From NCBI GenBank assembly GCA_035610365.1, contig CM069435.1, forward strand, positions 89,933,389 through 89,997,388: 64,000 bases of DNA, given 5' to 3'. A program made the position numbers and the translations under genes. A model generated the notes under the pieces. The model worked only from the letters and a program-made list of their open reading frames with translations, was not told the origin of the DNA and ran no database searches. This document shows positions 46,618 through 59,739 of this stretch, piece after piece. The DNA is from Aquatica leii (lineage: Eukaryota > Arthropoda > Insecta > Coleoptera > Lampyridae). Position 1 is the first letter of the stretch, and every line of letters starts with the position of its first letter.

Positions 46618-46942
46618 GTCCGCCTATTCGTAACCGTGAACGCCCCAATACCCTCATTTGATTAGTTTTGTAATCAATGCCACCCCCTTGAAAACAAACG
46701 CCGATCAAGCGGACACGTAACTAAACGATACCACAACGAAAATTTCCGAAGCTGTCGATGCTTACAACGATTTCGGTAAAAAAAAATAATTGACTTTTCT
46801 TAAGTGTTTTAATTAATAGCGAATTGATTTTCGATTCGATTGGAAGGACGTCGTTCTTTCTGCGAAAGAAAAGAAGTGAGTTTTTCCCGAAACACGCCGA
46901 CGACGAAATCCACCCCGTGTCCCGTTAATCCTAATAAATCAT

Positions 46943-46956
46943 CCGCCAGATGGCAT
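46943..46956 (+). promoter_or_regulatory. CTCF-like site
   Basis: CCGCCAGATGGCAT matches the CTCF core at 12 of 14 positions, in the same orientation as the 46212 and 49178 matches. Inferred only. Confidence 0.35.
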
Positions 46957-47579
46957 ATTTTAGCATTTCTAATGCGATTGCACTGACATCTAAGATATAT
47001 CGACAATATATGCACTTTAAATCGCGTCGCTTCGCATCGGTCTTAGTTGCCTCGACGGATTTTTTTACAAAACAAACGCGCGTCGACAAATCAAACTCGA
47101 AAACAAAGCAAATCGAGTTATACAAATACATTAAGGGGATGAACTACGAAAGGCGATAAGAAATGGACGGTCCTTATCGAAAGGGTGAAAGAGCAAAGTG
47201 GACATTTGGACAAAAGGGCGATCCACCACTTAGAATATGAAGATTTGATATATTATACCATTTACAGTCATTTAACTCGATTATACATAACGTCCGTGTT
47301 GTAATTTACTAAAGCGCGATCGTTTCTACAGGGCGCTCTTTAAAGTTCGACCGGCCTGAGGGGAAAAACAAATGTCCGTGCTTGGGGAGAAAAGTTTTAC
47401 TAAGACGGAAAAATTGTTTTTTAATTTCCGCTCCATATTTCAAACGTCGGGCTAATGCTAATGTTTCATTCAGCGTTCGTTTGTTACAGTCATGGCCAAC
47501 TTTGACGTTTTTATTTAAAAGCACATTTCTATTAAAATTGTTCCACGTTTATCAAAAACCTAAAATGATTTTAAAAATA

Positions 47580-48480
47580 TAAAAGTTAAATTAACTCGAT
47601 CTCGATAACATGATCTAAACTAGGTTTAAAATAAAGAACACATAAAAAATAGCTCTTATTTGTTTCAAGTAAAACATCTAGATTCGGTGAGACAACAATG
47701 TAACTGCGAATTGGTGGTTTTATAACATAGTTTAAAAAAATTATGAAAGTATGCTATACAGTGTTTTTTAAAGAACAGAGTTAAATTTTAGTTAGGTATA
47801 TCAAAGACATTTTTTAAGTCAAGACACTTTTGCAAAAAACAGCTACTTATATTCTATGACGACACTGTTACAAACTGAATGAGACTTAGTAGCTTTACAA
47901 CAACGAAACTAAAGAATATTATCAACGTGTGCTTAGATTTCTTCTTTTTTTTTTAAGATGCGATATAATAATTAGTTTACATTGCGGAACTAAATTTTTA
48001 AAAAGCAGCTACATCATGTCACAAAGCAGTTACAATGTAATTGTGACTTAATGGCTTTATAACAACAAATATAATTGAAATAATCAAAGCATTTTTCGAT
48101 TTTCGCAAAAGCATAAAGTTTTTTTTTCAAAATTGAGGTTATGTGATTCTATCACAGAACAGTCACCTAATACCTATAACTGAGTTGTTCGTTTTATAAC
48201 AACGACATTAAAAAAAATGATCCAAGTACGCTTAGATTTCTTTAAAAAGAGGTTATGTAATTGAAATGGCTAAAGTAAAACCAGTGTTAAAAAAAACAGT
48301 AAGATTATGTGACAACTAAATTAAATAGTGTAGCCACAAAGATTCCATCAAAATAAGGTTAGAATATTTTGTAAAGAATAGATAGCTAAGAGTCATCTTT
48401 TAGTTTGAAAAAAAATTAGGTTAGATTGTTTAGAAAGAATTGAGGTTAAAATTCTTAATTATTTTACGTTAAATTGTTCG
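47580..48480 (+). repeat. Small tandem array, unit about 150-170 bp, about 4 copies
   Basis: The phrase CTTTATAACAACGAAAT or a variant recurs near 47720, 47895, 48056 and 48203. CAGTTACAATGTAATTGTGA-like text precedes it and CGCTTAGATTTCTT-like text follows in alternate copies. Copies are diverged. Confidence 0.6.
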
Positions 48481-50569
48481 AAAGGAACCACTAAAGTTAT
48501 TGCGCGAAAAAGATTACGAAAAAGCGAGGTTGAGTTTTGGCCAACTTTGTTAGGTAGAAACAAGCGTCGGTATTTGTTTTAATAAACGACACGCGACGAT
48601 GATCGAAATTTTGTAATCGGATTGAAAACGAAATTTCTTCGCGTCGCGCAGAGGGACTCCGACGTCCTTTAATTAAACAAGGAAGTAAATCTGCATCCTT
48701 TCGCAAAAGGTAATCCGTTCCCGGTTTGTAAGTACGTTTAGAAGAGCATTTTAAAGCTCTTACGGTTAATTATGTTTAAATCGGTTTAAAATGACGCGCA
48801 CTAAATAGTTTCGAAAACGAAAATGGCGTCGTCGGTGGCGTCGGGTTCTTTAAACAAAAAGCGTTTTTTTGTCAACGCCAACTTGGCAATATGATTAACG
48901 ATAGACGTTAATTATTCTTGACCCTTGTCCACGGGCATAGTCGGACGGGGATAATATCGAAATATTACCACCATGACTTAACTTAATTGCTGGGTCCTCA
49001 GCTCTTAGAGGTTTTCCAATTATGAGTTTTTTGGTCGACGTTCCGGGATAAGACGCATTATTCATCGCGTGTAAAGGCAAAGTTATTCCCAACTGCACTG
49101 TATTTAACTGTTTACCCCCCACTGATAAGGACGCTAAATTTGTCTTTGCGATTGTCCGACGTAAATTATGACGCGCGCCACTAGAGGGCAGCCGACGCAA
49201 GAAAATTTAATTAATAAACGTTGTTATCTCGACGAGAAGAAACTCGGATTTATGCGGTTGACCGTTCGCTTTTCGCACACTAAAGGAAATTCGATGCGTC
49301 ATTGTTCCACGGCCAACTGAGTTCGTCGAAGAAAAAAAATCTTGTCGAAACCGTGGCGAATTTAAACAAATTGAATGTACTCGCACTTTCAATTACCTGA
49401 GATTAGTTTTTTGTCTGTGTTTATTTTATGGCTTTGGTATTCAGTACGCCCCTGCCTTTGTCTAACCTGCAATTTGCTTTAGACATAAAACTGAATGCTA
49501 TTAACTTAGCATTTATTGCTTCATCACAGTCGGCTTTGGACGAGGGCTTGTCTTAGCTTGGGCCGAGAGCGTACCGCAAGGCTTCTCCTCGGTGCCAGCT
49601 AGAGCATGACGAAAAGCAATCGCCTTTGGACACACGACGCTAATTTTAATTTTCGCAATTACATTACCAGCGTTATTGCATAATAAACTGACGCCATAAA
49701 CGCATGCATGATGCGCTACCCACAACTAACAACAACGAACAACAACAAAAGAGCAATAAAGCGAAATAAACCAAAGTGTTAAACAAGATTTCCTTTAAAC
49801 GACACCCTGGAGTGCGTTTACGATCATATAAAGCCCCTTAAAGCGATCAAAGTTGGCTGCGTCTTCGACTTTGTTTAATAAACAGAGAGAAAAAGAGCGC
49901 GCGACGAAACCAATGCAACTGACCGATCACGTGCTTATTTTCAAAACCGCAAAAAAGTCCCTCGGAAAAAAATCGATCGACTCGAAGGTATGCCGTCGAG
50001 GAACGCACGTACGCGCTTAGTAATTGCGACAATAGAAGAAAAGAATTAAAAAAAACGACAATGCGGTTATGAGAAGCTCCTGCCAAATTTTCTCTCCCTC
50101 GAACCGCAGCAACCGCCCCATAAAATATACGGCACCCCCTATTAAAATAACTGCGTCTACCCGTCTCTTTTCATAAACACCGCCAACTTTGATATTTTGT
50201 TGATAAACGCGCTCCTAGTTGAATTATTACCCCTTTAATTAAATGCGTCGCGTATCGAAAAATTGTGCCCGTGCGCGGATTGGTAACGAATAAGACGTCT
50301 TTGTTTCGGTTCGTGCATGTAAGTCTTGATGACACACGGCTTACCTAATGATCCGGAGGAAATTAACGCCGCCAATCTTTCTTGATGAATTGGGGGAGAG
50401 TCTCGAAATAGATAATAGTGTTGGTCTGTTTCTGTCTTGCGTTTTATTTTCACTTCCTTTCGACATTAATACGGGCAAATAACTGAAGTTTTATCAACAA
50501 AAAGAAAGAAACAGCGTTTACATGAATTTTTTCCGCTCGTTATTGGAAAGTGGAAACGTAAATTAAATT
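48481..50569. other. Unique CpG-containing island
   Basis: This is the longest GC-richer stretch of the right half. Minus frames (48706-48497, 49200-48895, 49392-49207, 49725-49513, 50086-49847, 50453-50235) are open, partly because CpG-rich DNA has few stops; none has recognisable motifs. A perfect CTCF core match lies at 49178. Candidate regulatory or 5' UTR-type DNA. Confidence 0.35.
49178..49191 (+). promoter_or_regulatory. CTCF-like site, perfect core match
   Basis: CCACTAGAGGGCAG fits CCASYAGRKGGCRS at all 14 positions. By simple base-frequency reasoning such a match is not expected by chance in 64 kb. Binding remains to be shown. Confidence 0.55.
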
Positions 50570-51083
50570 ATTGATCATTCGGTAGTTAGATTATATAAAA
50601 AGTAGGTTTAGGTTAGATAATTATTGTTAACGTCAGATTAAAATAGAAAATTACATACAGTTCAGCTGTCATTTAAGAGTTGAAAATAAAAACACAGAGT
50701 ACATCTAAGACATAGAAGTAACAAACATTTTCATGACGTTTAAGTGTATAGTACACCAAAAGCTGTCAAACCAAAGCAACATTGGATTATTTTTAAAATT
50801 GCAACGTTTGATTACTTTAAAGAAAATTTTGATGAAGGTTATTCCATACGTTAAATGAAGAATAAATGAGTTTAGATGGTTTTTAATCAAAAAAATTTTG
50901 TTTGCGCTAGATTTGAATTTAGCTAGAATTGCTAGAAATAATTAAGTAGTATGTTATTCAGACGTAACAATCTAATGTAAAAGTACAATAAAATGTGGTT
51001 TGATTTAAGTGACGATTAGGTATTAAGATACTTAGAAATTAACACAAACTAGAATAAATTACAACTTTTCTGCTAGATATAAA

Positions 51084-51202
51084 GCTAGATTTTACAATAA
51101 AATTGCATGTTTAAAGTAAACTTAAGTTAAACCATTCAGAAACTTTCATTCAGAATTAATTTAAGTTTACTTTAAATATGCAACTTTATTTCAGAATCTA
51201 GC
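51084..51202. repeat. Stem-loop in tandem copy 1
   Basis: The arms start at GCTAGATTTTACAATAAA and end at TTTATTTCAGAATCTAGC, each about 46 bp with TTTAAAGTAAACTTAA in the middle, around a loop of about 20 bases. The same structure recurs in the other three copies. Confidence 0.85.
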
Positions 51203-52058
51203 TTTTGTTTTAACAACATAATTTTTAATTTACTAAAGCTAGAACGAATAAATAGTAAAATCTAGTTATCTAAGATTAACGGGATTATTAAATATTTGCA
51301 AAATGTAGTTTAATTAAAGTGACAGCTTAACGTTTTGATAACAAGAACCAAAGTTTAAGAAACAAAACATAAATTTAGTTAAATGCTAAAATAAAGCTAG
51401 ATTTTTTTATTTCTCCAAAATGTTATGTTTATGTGTAGGCAAGCTAAAGTATTATGTTTGATTTAATCATAAATTATTTAAACAAAGAATATAGCTAAAA
51501 ACCAATAAATAGTGAGGTTGTATATGCTGGGAGAAAGCGGGAAAAGAGTTATAGATGACGCAAAAAACGGATTCACAAGAAAGTTGAGGTTCGATAATTG
51601 TTGTTAAAGTGACGTTAAAATAGAAATTTACATACAGTTCGTCTGTCATTTAAGAGTTGAAAATAAAAACACAGAGTACATCTAAGACATATATATAACA
51701 ACATCTTCATGACGTTTAAAAGTATAGTAAACCAAAAGCTGTCAGACCAAGGTGACTGTGGATTGTTTTTAAAACTGTAAAGTTTGATTATTTAAAAAGA
51801 AAGTTTTGATGAAAGTTAGTTCATACGTTAAACAAAAATATCAAAGCAAAAAAGTTTAGATGGTTTTAAATCAAAGAAATTTGGTTTGCGCTAGATTTGA
51901 ATTTAGCTAGAAAACTATAAGTAGTATGTTATTCGGTCGTAGCAATGTAATTCAAAAGTACAATAAAATGTGGTTTGATTAAAGTGACAATTAGATCTAA
52001 ACATACTTAGAAGTTAATACAAATTAGAGTAAATTCCAATTTTTGCTGCTAGAAAAAA

Positions 52059-52160
52059 GCTAGATTCTACAATAAACTTGCATGTTTTAAGTAAACTTAA
52101 GTTAAACCATTCTGAAACTTTGATTTAACCTGAGTTTACTCTAAACGTGCAGAATCTAGC
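52059..52160. repeat. Stem-loop in tandem copy 2
   Basis: Same structure as in copy 1; the right arm has lost about 12 bases (AACTTTATTTC). Confidence 0.75.
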
Positions 52161-53180
52161 TTTTGTTCTATCAACATAATTCTTTACTTTACTGATTACT
52201 AATTAAACTGACAGCTTAACGTATTGATAACTACAAGCTAAGTTTAAGAAACAAAACACAACGTACATTTAGTTAAAAGCTAAATTCTTTTTGAAACAAT
52301 GATAAATTTATGTGTAGGTAAACTAAAGTTATATGTTTGATTTAATCATAAATTATTTAAACGAAGTTAGAATCTAGCTAAGAACCAATAAATAATGAGG
52401 TTGTGTTTGCCGTGATAAATAAAATTCTTCAACTTTAACTACTAATGTAAGTTCTAATTAAAGTGAGGAAACTGGATTTCTAAAAAAAAATTATTTTTAT
52501 TTGTAGGTAAACAAAAGTTTTATGTTTGATTTAATCATAAATTATTTAAACAAAGAATCTAGTTAAAAAGCACTTAATAGGTAGGTTTTTTTGCTGTGAT
52601 AAATAAAATTGTTCAACTTTAACATGAAGCTTAATTAAAGTGAGAAAACTGGAAAAGAGTTATAGATGATGCAAAAAAACCCGAAGATATTACGCTAAAG
52701 AAAAGTTTTTACTGATTTACAAGAAAGTTTAGGTTTGATAATTGTTGTTAAATTGAGGTTAAAGTAGAAGCTGACATACACTTTGGCTGTCATTTAAGAG
52801 TTGAAAATAAAATCACAGAGTACATTTAAGACACACATAAGTGTAACAAAAAAAATCTTTATGGCGCTTGAGTGTATAGTAAACCAAAAGCTGTCAGACC
52901 AAAGTGACATTGGGTTATTTTTAAACCTGTAAAGTTTGATTATTTAAAAAGAAATTTTTGATGATTCATACGTTAAATAAAGAATAAAGCAAAAAAAATT
53001 TAAATCAAAGAAATTTTGTTTGCGCTAGATTTAAATTTAGCTAGAAAATTATGAGTAGTATGTTACAATATAATTCATAAGTACAATAAAATGTGGTTTG
53101 ACTAAAGTGACAATTAGATCTGATGACACTTAGAAGTTAATACAAATTAGCGGTAATTACAATTTTTTCTGCTAGAAAAA

Positions 53181-53281
53181 CCTAGATTCTACAATAAATT
53201 TGCATGTTTAAAAAAAACTAAGTTAAACCGCTGTGACACTTTGATTTAACTGAAGTTTACTTTAAACGTGCAGAATCTAGC
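53181..53281. repeat. Stem-loop in tandem copy 3
   Basis: Same structure, with the right arm shortened as in copy 2 and several mismatches in the left arm. Confidence 0.7.
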
Positions 53282-54212
53282 TTTTGTTCTAGCAACATAA
53301 TTTTTAGTTTACTAAAGCTAGAACGAATAAATGTTAAAAATCTTATTATCTAAGATTAACGGAATTATTAAATATTTCCGAAATGCAGTTTAATTAAACT
53401 GACAGCTTAACGTTATGATGACTAGAGGCTAAGTTTAAGAAACAAAACAACGTATATTTAGTTAAAATCTTAAACAAAAGCTAGATTCTTTTTGAAACAG
53501 CGTTTGATTTCTCAAAAATCTTATGTTTATTTGTAGGTAAACTAAAGTTCTATGTTTGATTTATTCATAAATTATTTAAACAAACAATCTAGCTAAAAAG
53601 CAATTAATAGCTAGGTTTTTTTGCTGTGATAAATAAAATTGTTCACCTTAACGTGAAGCTTAATTAAAATGAGAAAGCTGGAAAAGAGTTATAGATGATG
53701 CAAAAAACCCAAAGATATTACGTTAAAGAAAAGTTTTTACGGATTTACAAGAAAGTTTAGGTTTGATAATTGTTGTTAAATTGAGGTTAAAGTAGAAGCT
53801 GGCATACAGTTTGGCTATCATTCAAGATTTGAAAATAAAATTACAGAATACATCTAAGACACACATAAATGTAAAAAACAACATCTTTATGGCACTTGAG
53901 TGTATAGTAAACCGAAATCTGGATTTTTTTAAACTGCAAAGTTTGATTATTTAAAAATCTAGTCTTGATGAAGGTTAGTCGATACGTTATATGAAGAATA
54001 AAACAAAAATGACATTAGTTGGTTCTAAACCAAAGAAGTTTTGTTTGTGCTAGATTGGAATTTAGCTAGAAAATTTTAAAAATTATGTTATTCGGGCGTA
54101 ACAATGTAGTTTAAATATACAGTAAAATGTGGTTTGACTAAAATGATAATTACATCTTAAGACACGTAGAAGTTAACACAATCTAGAGTAAACTTTTGCT
54201 TCTAGAAAAAAA

Positions 54213-54324
54213 GCTAGATTCTACAATAAAATTGCATGTTTAAAGTAAACTTAAATTAAACCATTCTGAAGCTTTGATACAACTTAAGTTTACTTTAAAC
54301 GTGCAACTTTATTGCGGAATCTAG
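54213..54324. repeat. Stem-loop in tandem copy 4
   Basis: Same structure, with the longer right arm as in copy 1 (GTGCAACTTTATTGCGGAAT). Confidence 0.75.
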
Positions 54325-54800
54325 TTTTAGCAACATAATTTTTAATTTACTAAAGCTAGAACGAATAAATAGTAAAATCTTGTTATCTAAGATTAACGGA
54401 ATTATTAAATATTTCCAAAATGTAGTTTAATTAAAGTGACAAGTTAACGTTCTGATAACAAGAACCTAAGTTTAACAAACAAAACATAACCTATATTTAG
54501 TTAAATGCTAAAACAAAGATAGATTTTTTTTTGAAATAGTGTTTGATTTCTCCAAAATATTATGTTTATGTGTAGGCAAGCTAACGTATTATGTTTGATT
54601 TAATCATAAATTATTGAAACAAAGAATATAGCTAAAAACCAATAAATAGTGAGGTTGTGTTTGTCGTAATAAATAAAATTGTTCAACTTTAACTATTAAC
54701 GTTAGTTCTAATTAAAGTAAAGAAGCGGGAAAAGAGTTACAGATGACGCAAAGAAAACCTCGAAGATGTTACGTTAAAGAAAAGTTAGGATCTAGTTAAA

Positions 54801-55479
54801 ACCTAACAAATAGTGAAATTATGTTATTTAAACGCAGAAAAAAGTTTAATTAGACACTATCCTCAGGTTGTTTTAGACTAGCACATTATTTAACGTCATT
54901 AAAAAGTAGTATGATTAAAGAGATAAAGCAAAGTTAACACTTTAATAAAGTTTGAAGAACGTAAACATTTTTTTAAGCTAGGTTGAAATGTACTATTATT
55001 AATGAAGTTAAAGCACTTACAGTTATTGTAAAAAAAAACTTTAAACGTGGTTACAATCTAGCTAAAATAAATAAATACTGTTATCCAAACTAACAAAATC
55101 ATTAAAAATTAGTAAAGCGTTGTTTGTTTAAATTGATAACGTGAGATTGAGACGCTCGTCAGTAAATTAAACGAAATTTTAACACAAACCATAATGAAGT
55201 TGTATTGCTAGAGCAGAGCTAGATTTTTTAAACAGCGAAAATTGTTTTGTCAAAAACTTATACGTTATCTTAAAGCTTTGATTAATACGATTTCAAACAA
55301 AAAAATTTGGCTAAAGCGAAATTAGATCAATTTTGATCATAATCTTTCAAAGGTAATTTGATTAAAGTAATATAGTAATGTTGAGATACTTAAAGGTTAA
55401 GTAAAAAAAAACGATATTAATATTCGTTAAAACAAGATTATAACTTAGAAAGAAATTAAGAAAAATTAAGGTAATGTTA
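54801..55479. other. Degenerate edge of the 1-kb array
   Basis: Phrases such as TAGATTTTT, GATTAAAGTAA and TTGAGATACTTA echo the array but no unit can be aligned by eye. No coding signal. Confidence 0.35.
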
Positions 55480-57419
55480 TCGTTAAGTAAAAAAGGACAA
55501 TCCATTGGTTCCGCTCATAAACGTCTTTTTCGTTAAACTAACGGTAGGCGATTTTAACGAAAGGAAAACGCTAAAACTGGTCATAACAATTATAGAAAAG
55601 TTGTGATTAAATTGTGGTAGAATAAAGTAAGAATTCATAAATTGCTATAGCAGTAAACGTTTCCATTGGGTTCGAAGGACCACGTCGATAATAAATACGT
55701 TATGCAACACACAATACACAGCAGCACGTTAAACATTCATAACCCGGCGTGTTTTCGACGCGCGTTGCACGTTTAATAATGAAAAAAAGCACAATCGGAA
55801 TAGTTTCGGTCATGACAAGGGTGTAAATTTGGCGTTGGTCAAGAATAGTTTTTGATAGGTGATATATTCCGTGCTCGAACTCACCAGATGTTACACGACG
55901 TCGGTCACTTGGGGTTCACGTTCTTACGACCTCAAAATGTTACCAAAGGAAAATCGCATCGGCCGCGAAAACATCAGACGAAACTGTTTCACAGCCGACC
56001 GCGATTAGAAAATTAAAATTGAGAACCGCTGAGCGGTAGAAAGAAAACTCCTTTATAATCTACTCTTGTTGAATTCATAACGTAGCTTTCAATATTAGAT
56101 AACCGACAAAACGGGGATCGGACAAAAACTACTGTTTTTCTTCTACGTCCGTTTTCGTCTAGAAAATTTCGACGCAAATTCAAAATTTTCTTAATTAACA
56201 GCGTGACTCATCTGTAATGTGTTGCGTTAATGATTTTTCTCTTTCATTTCATGTGCGTCTACACACAGGGGGTTGCAAATCATTAGGGAATTGCAATAAT
56301 TAAACGTTACGGCACGTAGCAAGTGCCCTTTTTGCAAATATCAAAAGTGCTGAGATTTAAACAAAAAGCGGTTTAATTTTTCGAGACGCGAATGGTATTG
56401 TTCGCGTTGACTTTGAACGCGGACGAAGATGCGACAATTACTTAAGTCCAGGTGCGAGCGAGACCATTTCGAATTAATTTTTCGGAAAAAAGTCGTACGA
56501 CACTTAACTGTATGGTTTCATTGGCACTTCTCCAAAAAACAACAATTAAATCAATCATTCGATCTCAAAACCGCGTGCTTTAGTTTTTACCACGGTCTAC
56601 TCCAAGCAATCGAAATTTACTCTGTGCCTATTTGAAAATGAAGAGATTAAGGCTAAAGTTGGCTTTTTTAATGAATGAAAAATACGCGTTGCTAGTTTTT
56701 GTATCAGAATTATGAATTAAATATAAGAGCAAATTTTCCATTTGCGATTGCAACACACGTCTATAAATCAATCAAAGTTGGCAGTATTTAATAATTAAAT
56801 CCAAGTGCGTCTCCGTTACGCGCGGCAACAGCGCATGTCTTCGTCTCTGTCCCACGACCTGAGAAGACCAACATACTTTCGTAATTAGAAGTCGCATAAA
56901 TAATATAAATAAACAATATATTATTGCGGCTCCCTCTCACCTGTCCCCGAGCGAATGTACCCATCGTTGTCATTGCACCGAACCCGAAAAAACTAACAAT
57001 TTACAGTGTTGCTGTAATAGTTTCTGTGTGTGCGTGTTTTCAAGAAGTACAAACACATGTGAAATATGGTTCTTACAAGTGATAAACTTAGCAGCATATG
57101 TTTTTCGAATCGTGAGAAATATTTATATTAAAGTTTGATGTACCATGCATTACACGCGCTACTGAATTAACGTACATAAATAGATTAAATTTTTTTACCC
57201 GGGTTCTCTATTACATCAGTTTCCTAATGACGCTTGTTTAAACAAATTTCGACAAGATGGCTGTGATCGAAACAATGTAATGATGATTACGCTTACTGCG
57301 ATTATTCGCATCGTATTAAATATCAACAATACCTTAAAGACAAAAGATTCATCTATTAAAGTAGGATTTTTAAGAACACAGCACACTTAAGTGTTTGCAT
57401 TGTCAAGATCCAAGTTTTG
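55480..57419. other. Unique CpG-containing island
   Basis: No repeat or transposon seen. Frames at 56429-56635 (plus) and 56973-56788 (minus) are unrecognised. GCGTGTTTTCGACGCGCGTTGC near 55750 and YY1/Pho-like AAGATGGC at 57255 may be regulatory. Confidence 0.3.
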
Positions 57420-57856
57420 ATTCAATTTGATTTAAAAAGTAATTAAAAAAAAATTAAATTAAAGACTAATAAAAACAGTTAAAATTTTAACTTACAAGAA
57501 AAGTATCACAGCAATTGGTAATAGTTTGTTTTAGTTCTGGATTTGTATATGCAATTTAACTATTATTATATTTTTGTTTAAACTGTGTCATTTTAGAATC
57601 GAATATAATTTGTGAAATAGTATATTTCTATTGAATTTAAAGAAAAAAATTTAAATATTGCAGAAAATTATTAAACTAAAACGGTATTTAAGCACAAAGC
57701 TATAAAAGAAATATAAACATTTAGAAAAGGTTAAGTTAAAGTTTAAAACAAAATCTGTGAGTTAGGTATAACAAGATGTTTAATATTTTATAGCGTTTTT
57801 GTAATTATTTGTATTAAAAAAATGTAAACATGTTCCGTTTTTCTTAGTTAAAAAAA
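57420..57856. other. AT-rich lead-in to the 641-bp repeat
   Basis: A TATCACAG phrase occurs near 57505. Otherwise no units can be delimited. Confidence 0.3.
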
Positions 57857-59160
57857 CTTGAAATATCACAGAAGATTTTAAGTTTTGCTGCTGTCTTTTT
57901 AGTTACGTTATCTATTTTTCATAAAAATATTTTACTTAGTTCTTTGTTGTTGCTGGTTTAAGAAAAAAATTTGCCTAAAACATTTAAGCATGATTTCTAA
58001 CTAAAAATTTATTAAATATCTAATAAAAGTATCGTAAAAATTTAAACGAGAACGTGTAGTTAAAAAAAAATGATGATAAGAGACAACAATATCAGAAACG
58101 GTTTTCTGAATACATAAGACTCTTATGTTTGGTAAATTTCTGTTGGCCATAACAAAAGTATTTTAAATAGCATCGTAGAAAACTATAATAAAAGTATCGC
58201 AAAAATCCAAATTTTACAAAATATCACAGAAAGTTTTTTTGTATTTTCGCAATTTTATATTGAAGAAAAAAATATGGTCTTCTTAGTTCTAACAATAGTA
58301 AAAATATGAAAATATCACAGATTTGATGTTGTAAAGACAGTTTAAGATTATTTGAATAATTACTTAATAGCGATACTATTTTAATACAAAAATATTGATG
58401 TGGTGGCATTAAACCTTAAGACAAATACTCCAAAATGTTACTAAATTTAAACAAGTTTCTAAAAAAGTGTCACAAAAATGAGTTATATTTTAAAAAACTT
58501 GAAATATCACAGAAGATTTTAAGTTTTGTTGCTGTCTTTTTAGTTACGTTATTTATTTTTCATAAAAATATTGTACTTGGTTCTTTGTTGTTGCTGGTTT
58601 AAGAAAAAAATTTGCAGAAAATATTTAAGCATGATTTCTAACTAAAAATTTAATAAGCATATAATAAAAGTATCGTAAAAATTTAAACAAGAACGTGAAG
58701 TGTTATAAAATATAACAGAATGTTTGGTTTTCTAAATAAAATAAATTTAAAAAAATGATGGTAACAGACAATATCACAAACGGCTTTTTTTAAATAGATA
58801 TAACTTCTATGTATGGTAAATTTTTGTTGGTTATAACAAAAGTATTTTAAATAACATTGTAGAATCCAAATTTTGCAAAATATCACAGAAAGTTTTTTTG
58901 TATTTTTGCAATTTTATACCTATTGAAGAAAAAATTATGGTTAAAAATGTCACGCTTTTCTTAGTTCTAACAATAGCTAAAAATATGAAAATATCACAGA
59001 TTTGATGTTGTAAAGACAGTTTAAGATTATATGAATCATTAGCGATACTATTTTAATACAAAAATGTTGATGTAGTGGCATTAAACCTTAAGACAAATAA
59101 CCCTAAATGTTACTAAATTTAAACAAGTTTCTCAAAAAGTGTCACAAAAATGGGTTATAT
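57857..59160 (+). repeat. Tandem duplication, unit about 641 bp, two copies
   Basis: CTTGAAATATCACAGAAGAT at 57857 recurs at 58498. Long blocks follow in the same order in both copies (for example TTTTTAGTTACGTTATYTAT, TTCTTTGTTGTTGCTGGTTT, GTGGCATTAAACCTTAAGAC and AGTGTCACAAAAATG). An inner phrase AAATATCACAGA recurs about every 90 to 200 bp. Copy 2 ends near 59160. Confidence 0.9.
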
Positions 59161-59739
59161 TAACTTCTAACTTGAACTAAAATGTAAAGCATTGCATACA
59201 AAAGATGTTAACTTTTAGAATTTTTTTAAGTAAAAATAGTACAGCAAATATTCTAACTTACGCATAAATATAAAGCATCCCAAAATGTATCATAGAACTG
59301 ATTTATTAGTAATAAAAACTACGGTTTTTGAAAATGTTGCTGTATGTTCTAGAGTTTGGTAGTTTCTCTTTAGAACGACCTATGATCTAAAGATTTGAAT
59401 ATCACAGAAAATATCGTAAGAATGGTAATTAAAGAAATTAGATAGATTTGTACTTCACAAATACTATTACTTTTTATTAAAATATTTTCTGCGACACTTT
59501 TTATAAAGTAATCTGTGATACTTATTTAGTTTTTTTTTGTTATTGTGTACCTAAAGTACAGTAGGTAATGTAATAAAAACTGTTTTTGTTAGTAAATAAA
59601 ACATTTGCAATGCAATGCACAGTTTTCGGTGATGTCGTATAAATGCAGTTGTTTTATTGTTTTGGATTAAAACTTTTTTTAAAGTTTAGTTTAAAAAGTA
59701 TATAAAAGATGTCAGATAATAAATTTCGTAGTAAGAAAT
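59161..59739. other. AT-rich tail of the 641-bp repeat block
   Basis: AATATCACAGAAAA near 59398 and a complementary ATCTGTGATACTT near 59512 continue the theme. No coding signal. Confidence 0.35.

Larger units (their letters stand above)
45780..47579. other. Unique CpG-containing island
   Basis: No transposon or tandem repeat. It contains CRE-like TGACGTAA (about 45904), many ATTA cores and two CTCF-like sites. Open frames on both strands (46809-47159, 47309-47582) are mutually antisense and unrecognised. Best read as candidate regulatory DNA. Confidence 0.35.
50570..54800 (+). repeat. Tandem array, unit about 1.0-1.1 kb, four copies
   Basis: The phrase GAGTTGAAAATAAAAACACA recurs at 50677, 51654, 52798 and (varied) 53826, giving steps of 977, 1144 and 1028 bases. 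Each copy continues in the same order: CATGACGTTTAAGTGTATAG, CCAAAAGCTGTCA, TTTGCGCTAGATTTGAATTT, a long stem-loop, ATTAAAGTGACAGCTTAACG, TTATGTTTGATTTAATCATA and TTGTGTTTGCCGTGATAA. Parts are very similar between copies. The plus strand is A-rich. No frame stays open, so it is non-coding. Confidence 0.9.

Noticed and set aside
48895..49200. 101-residue minus frame
   Set aside because: Unrecognised composition; the frame overlaps the CTCF-like site and lies in CpG-rich DNA with few stops.
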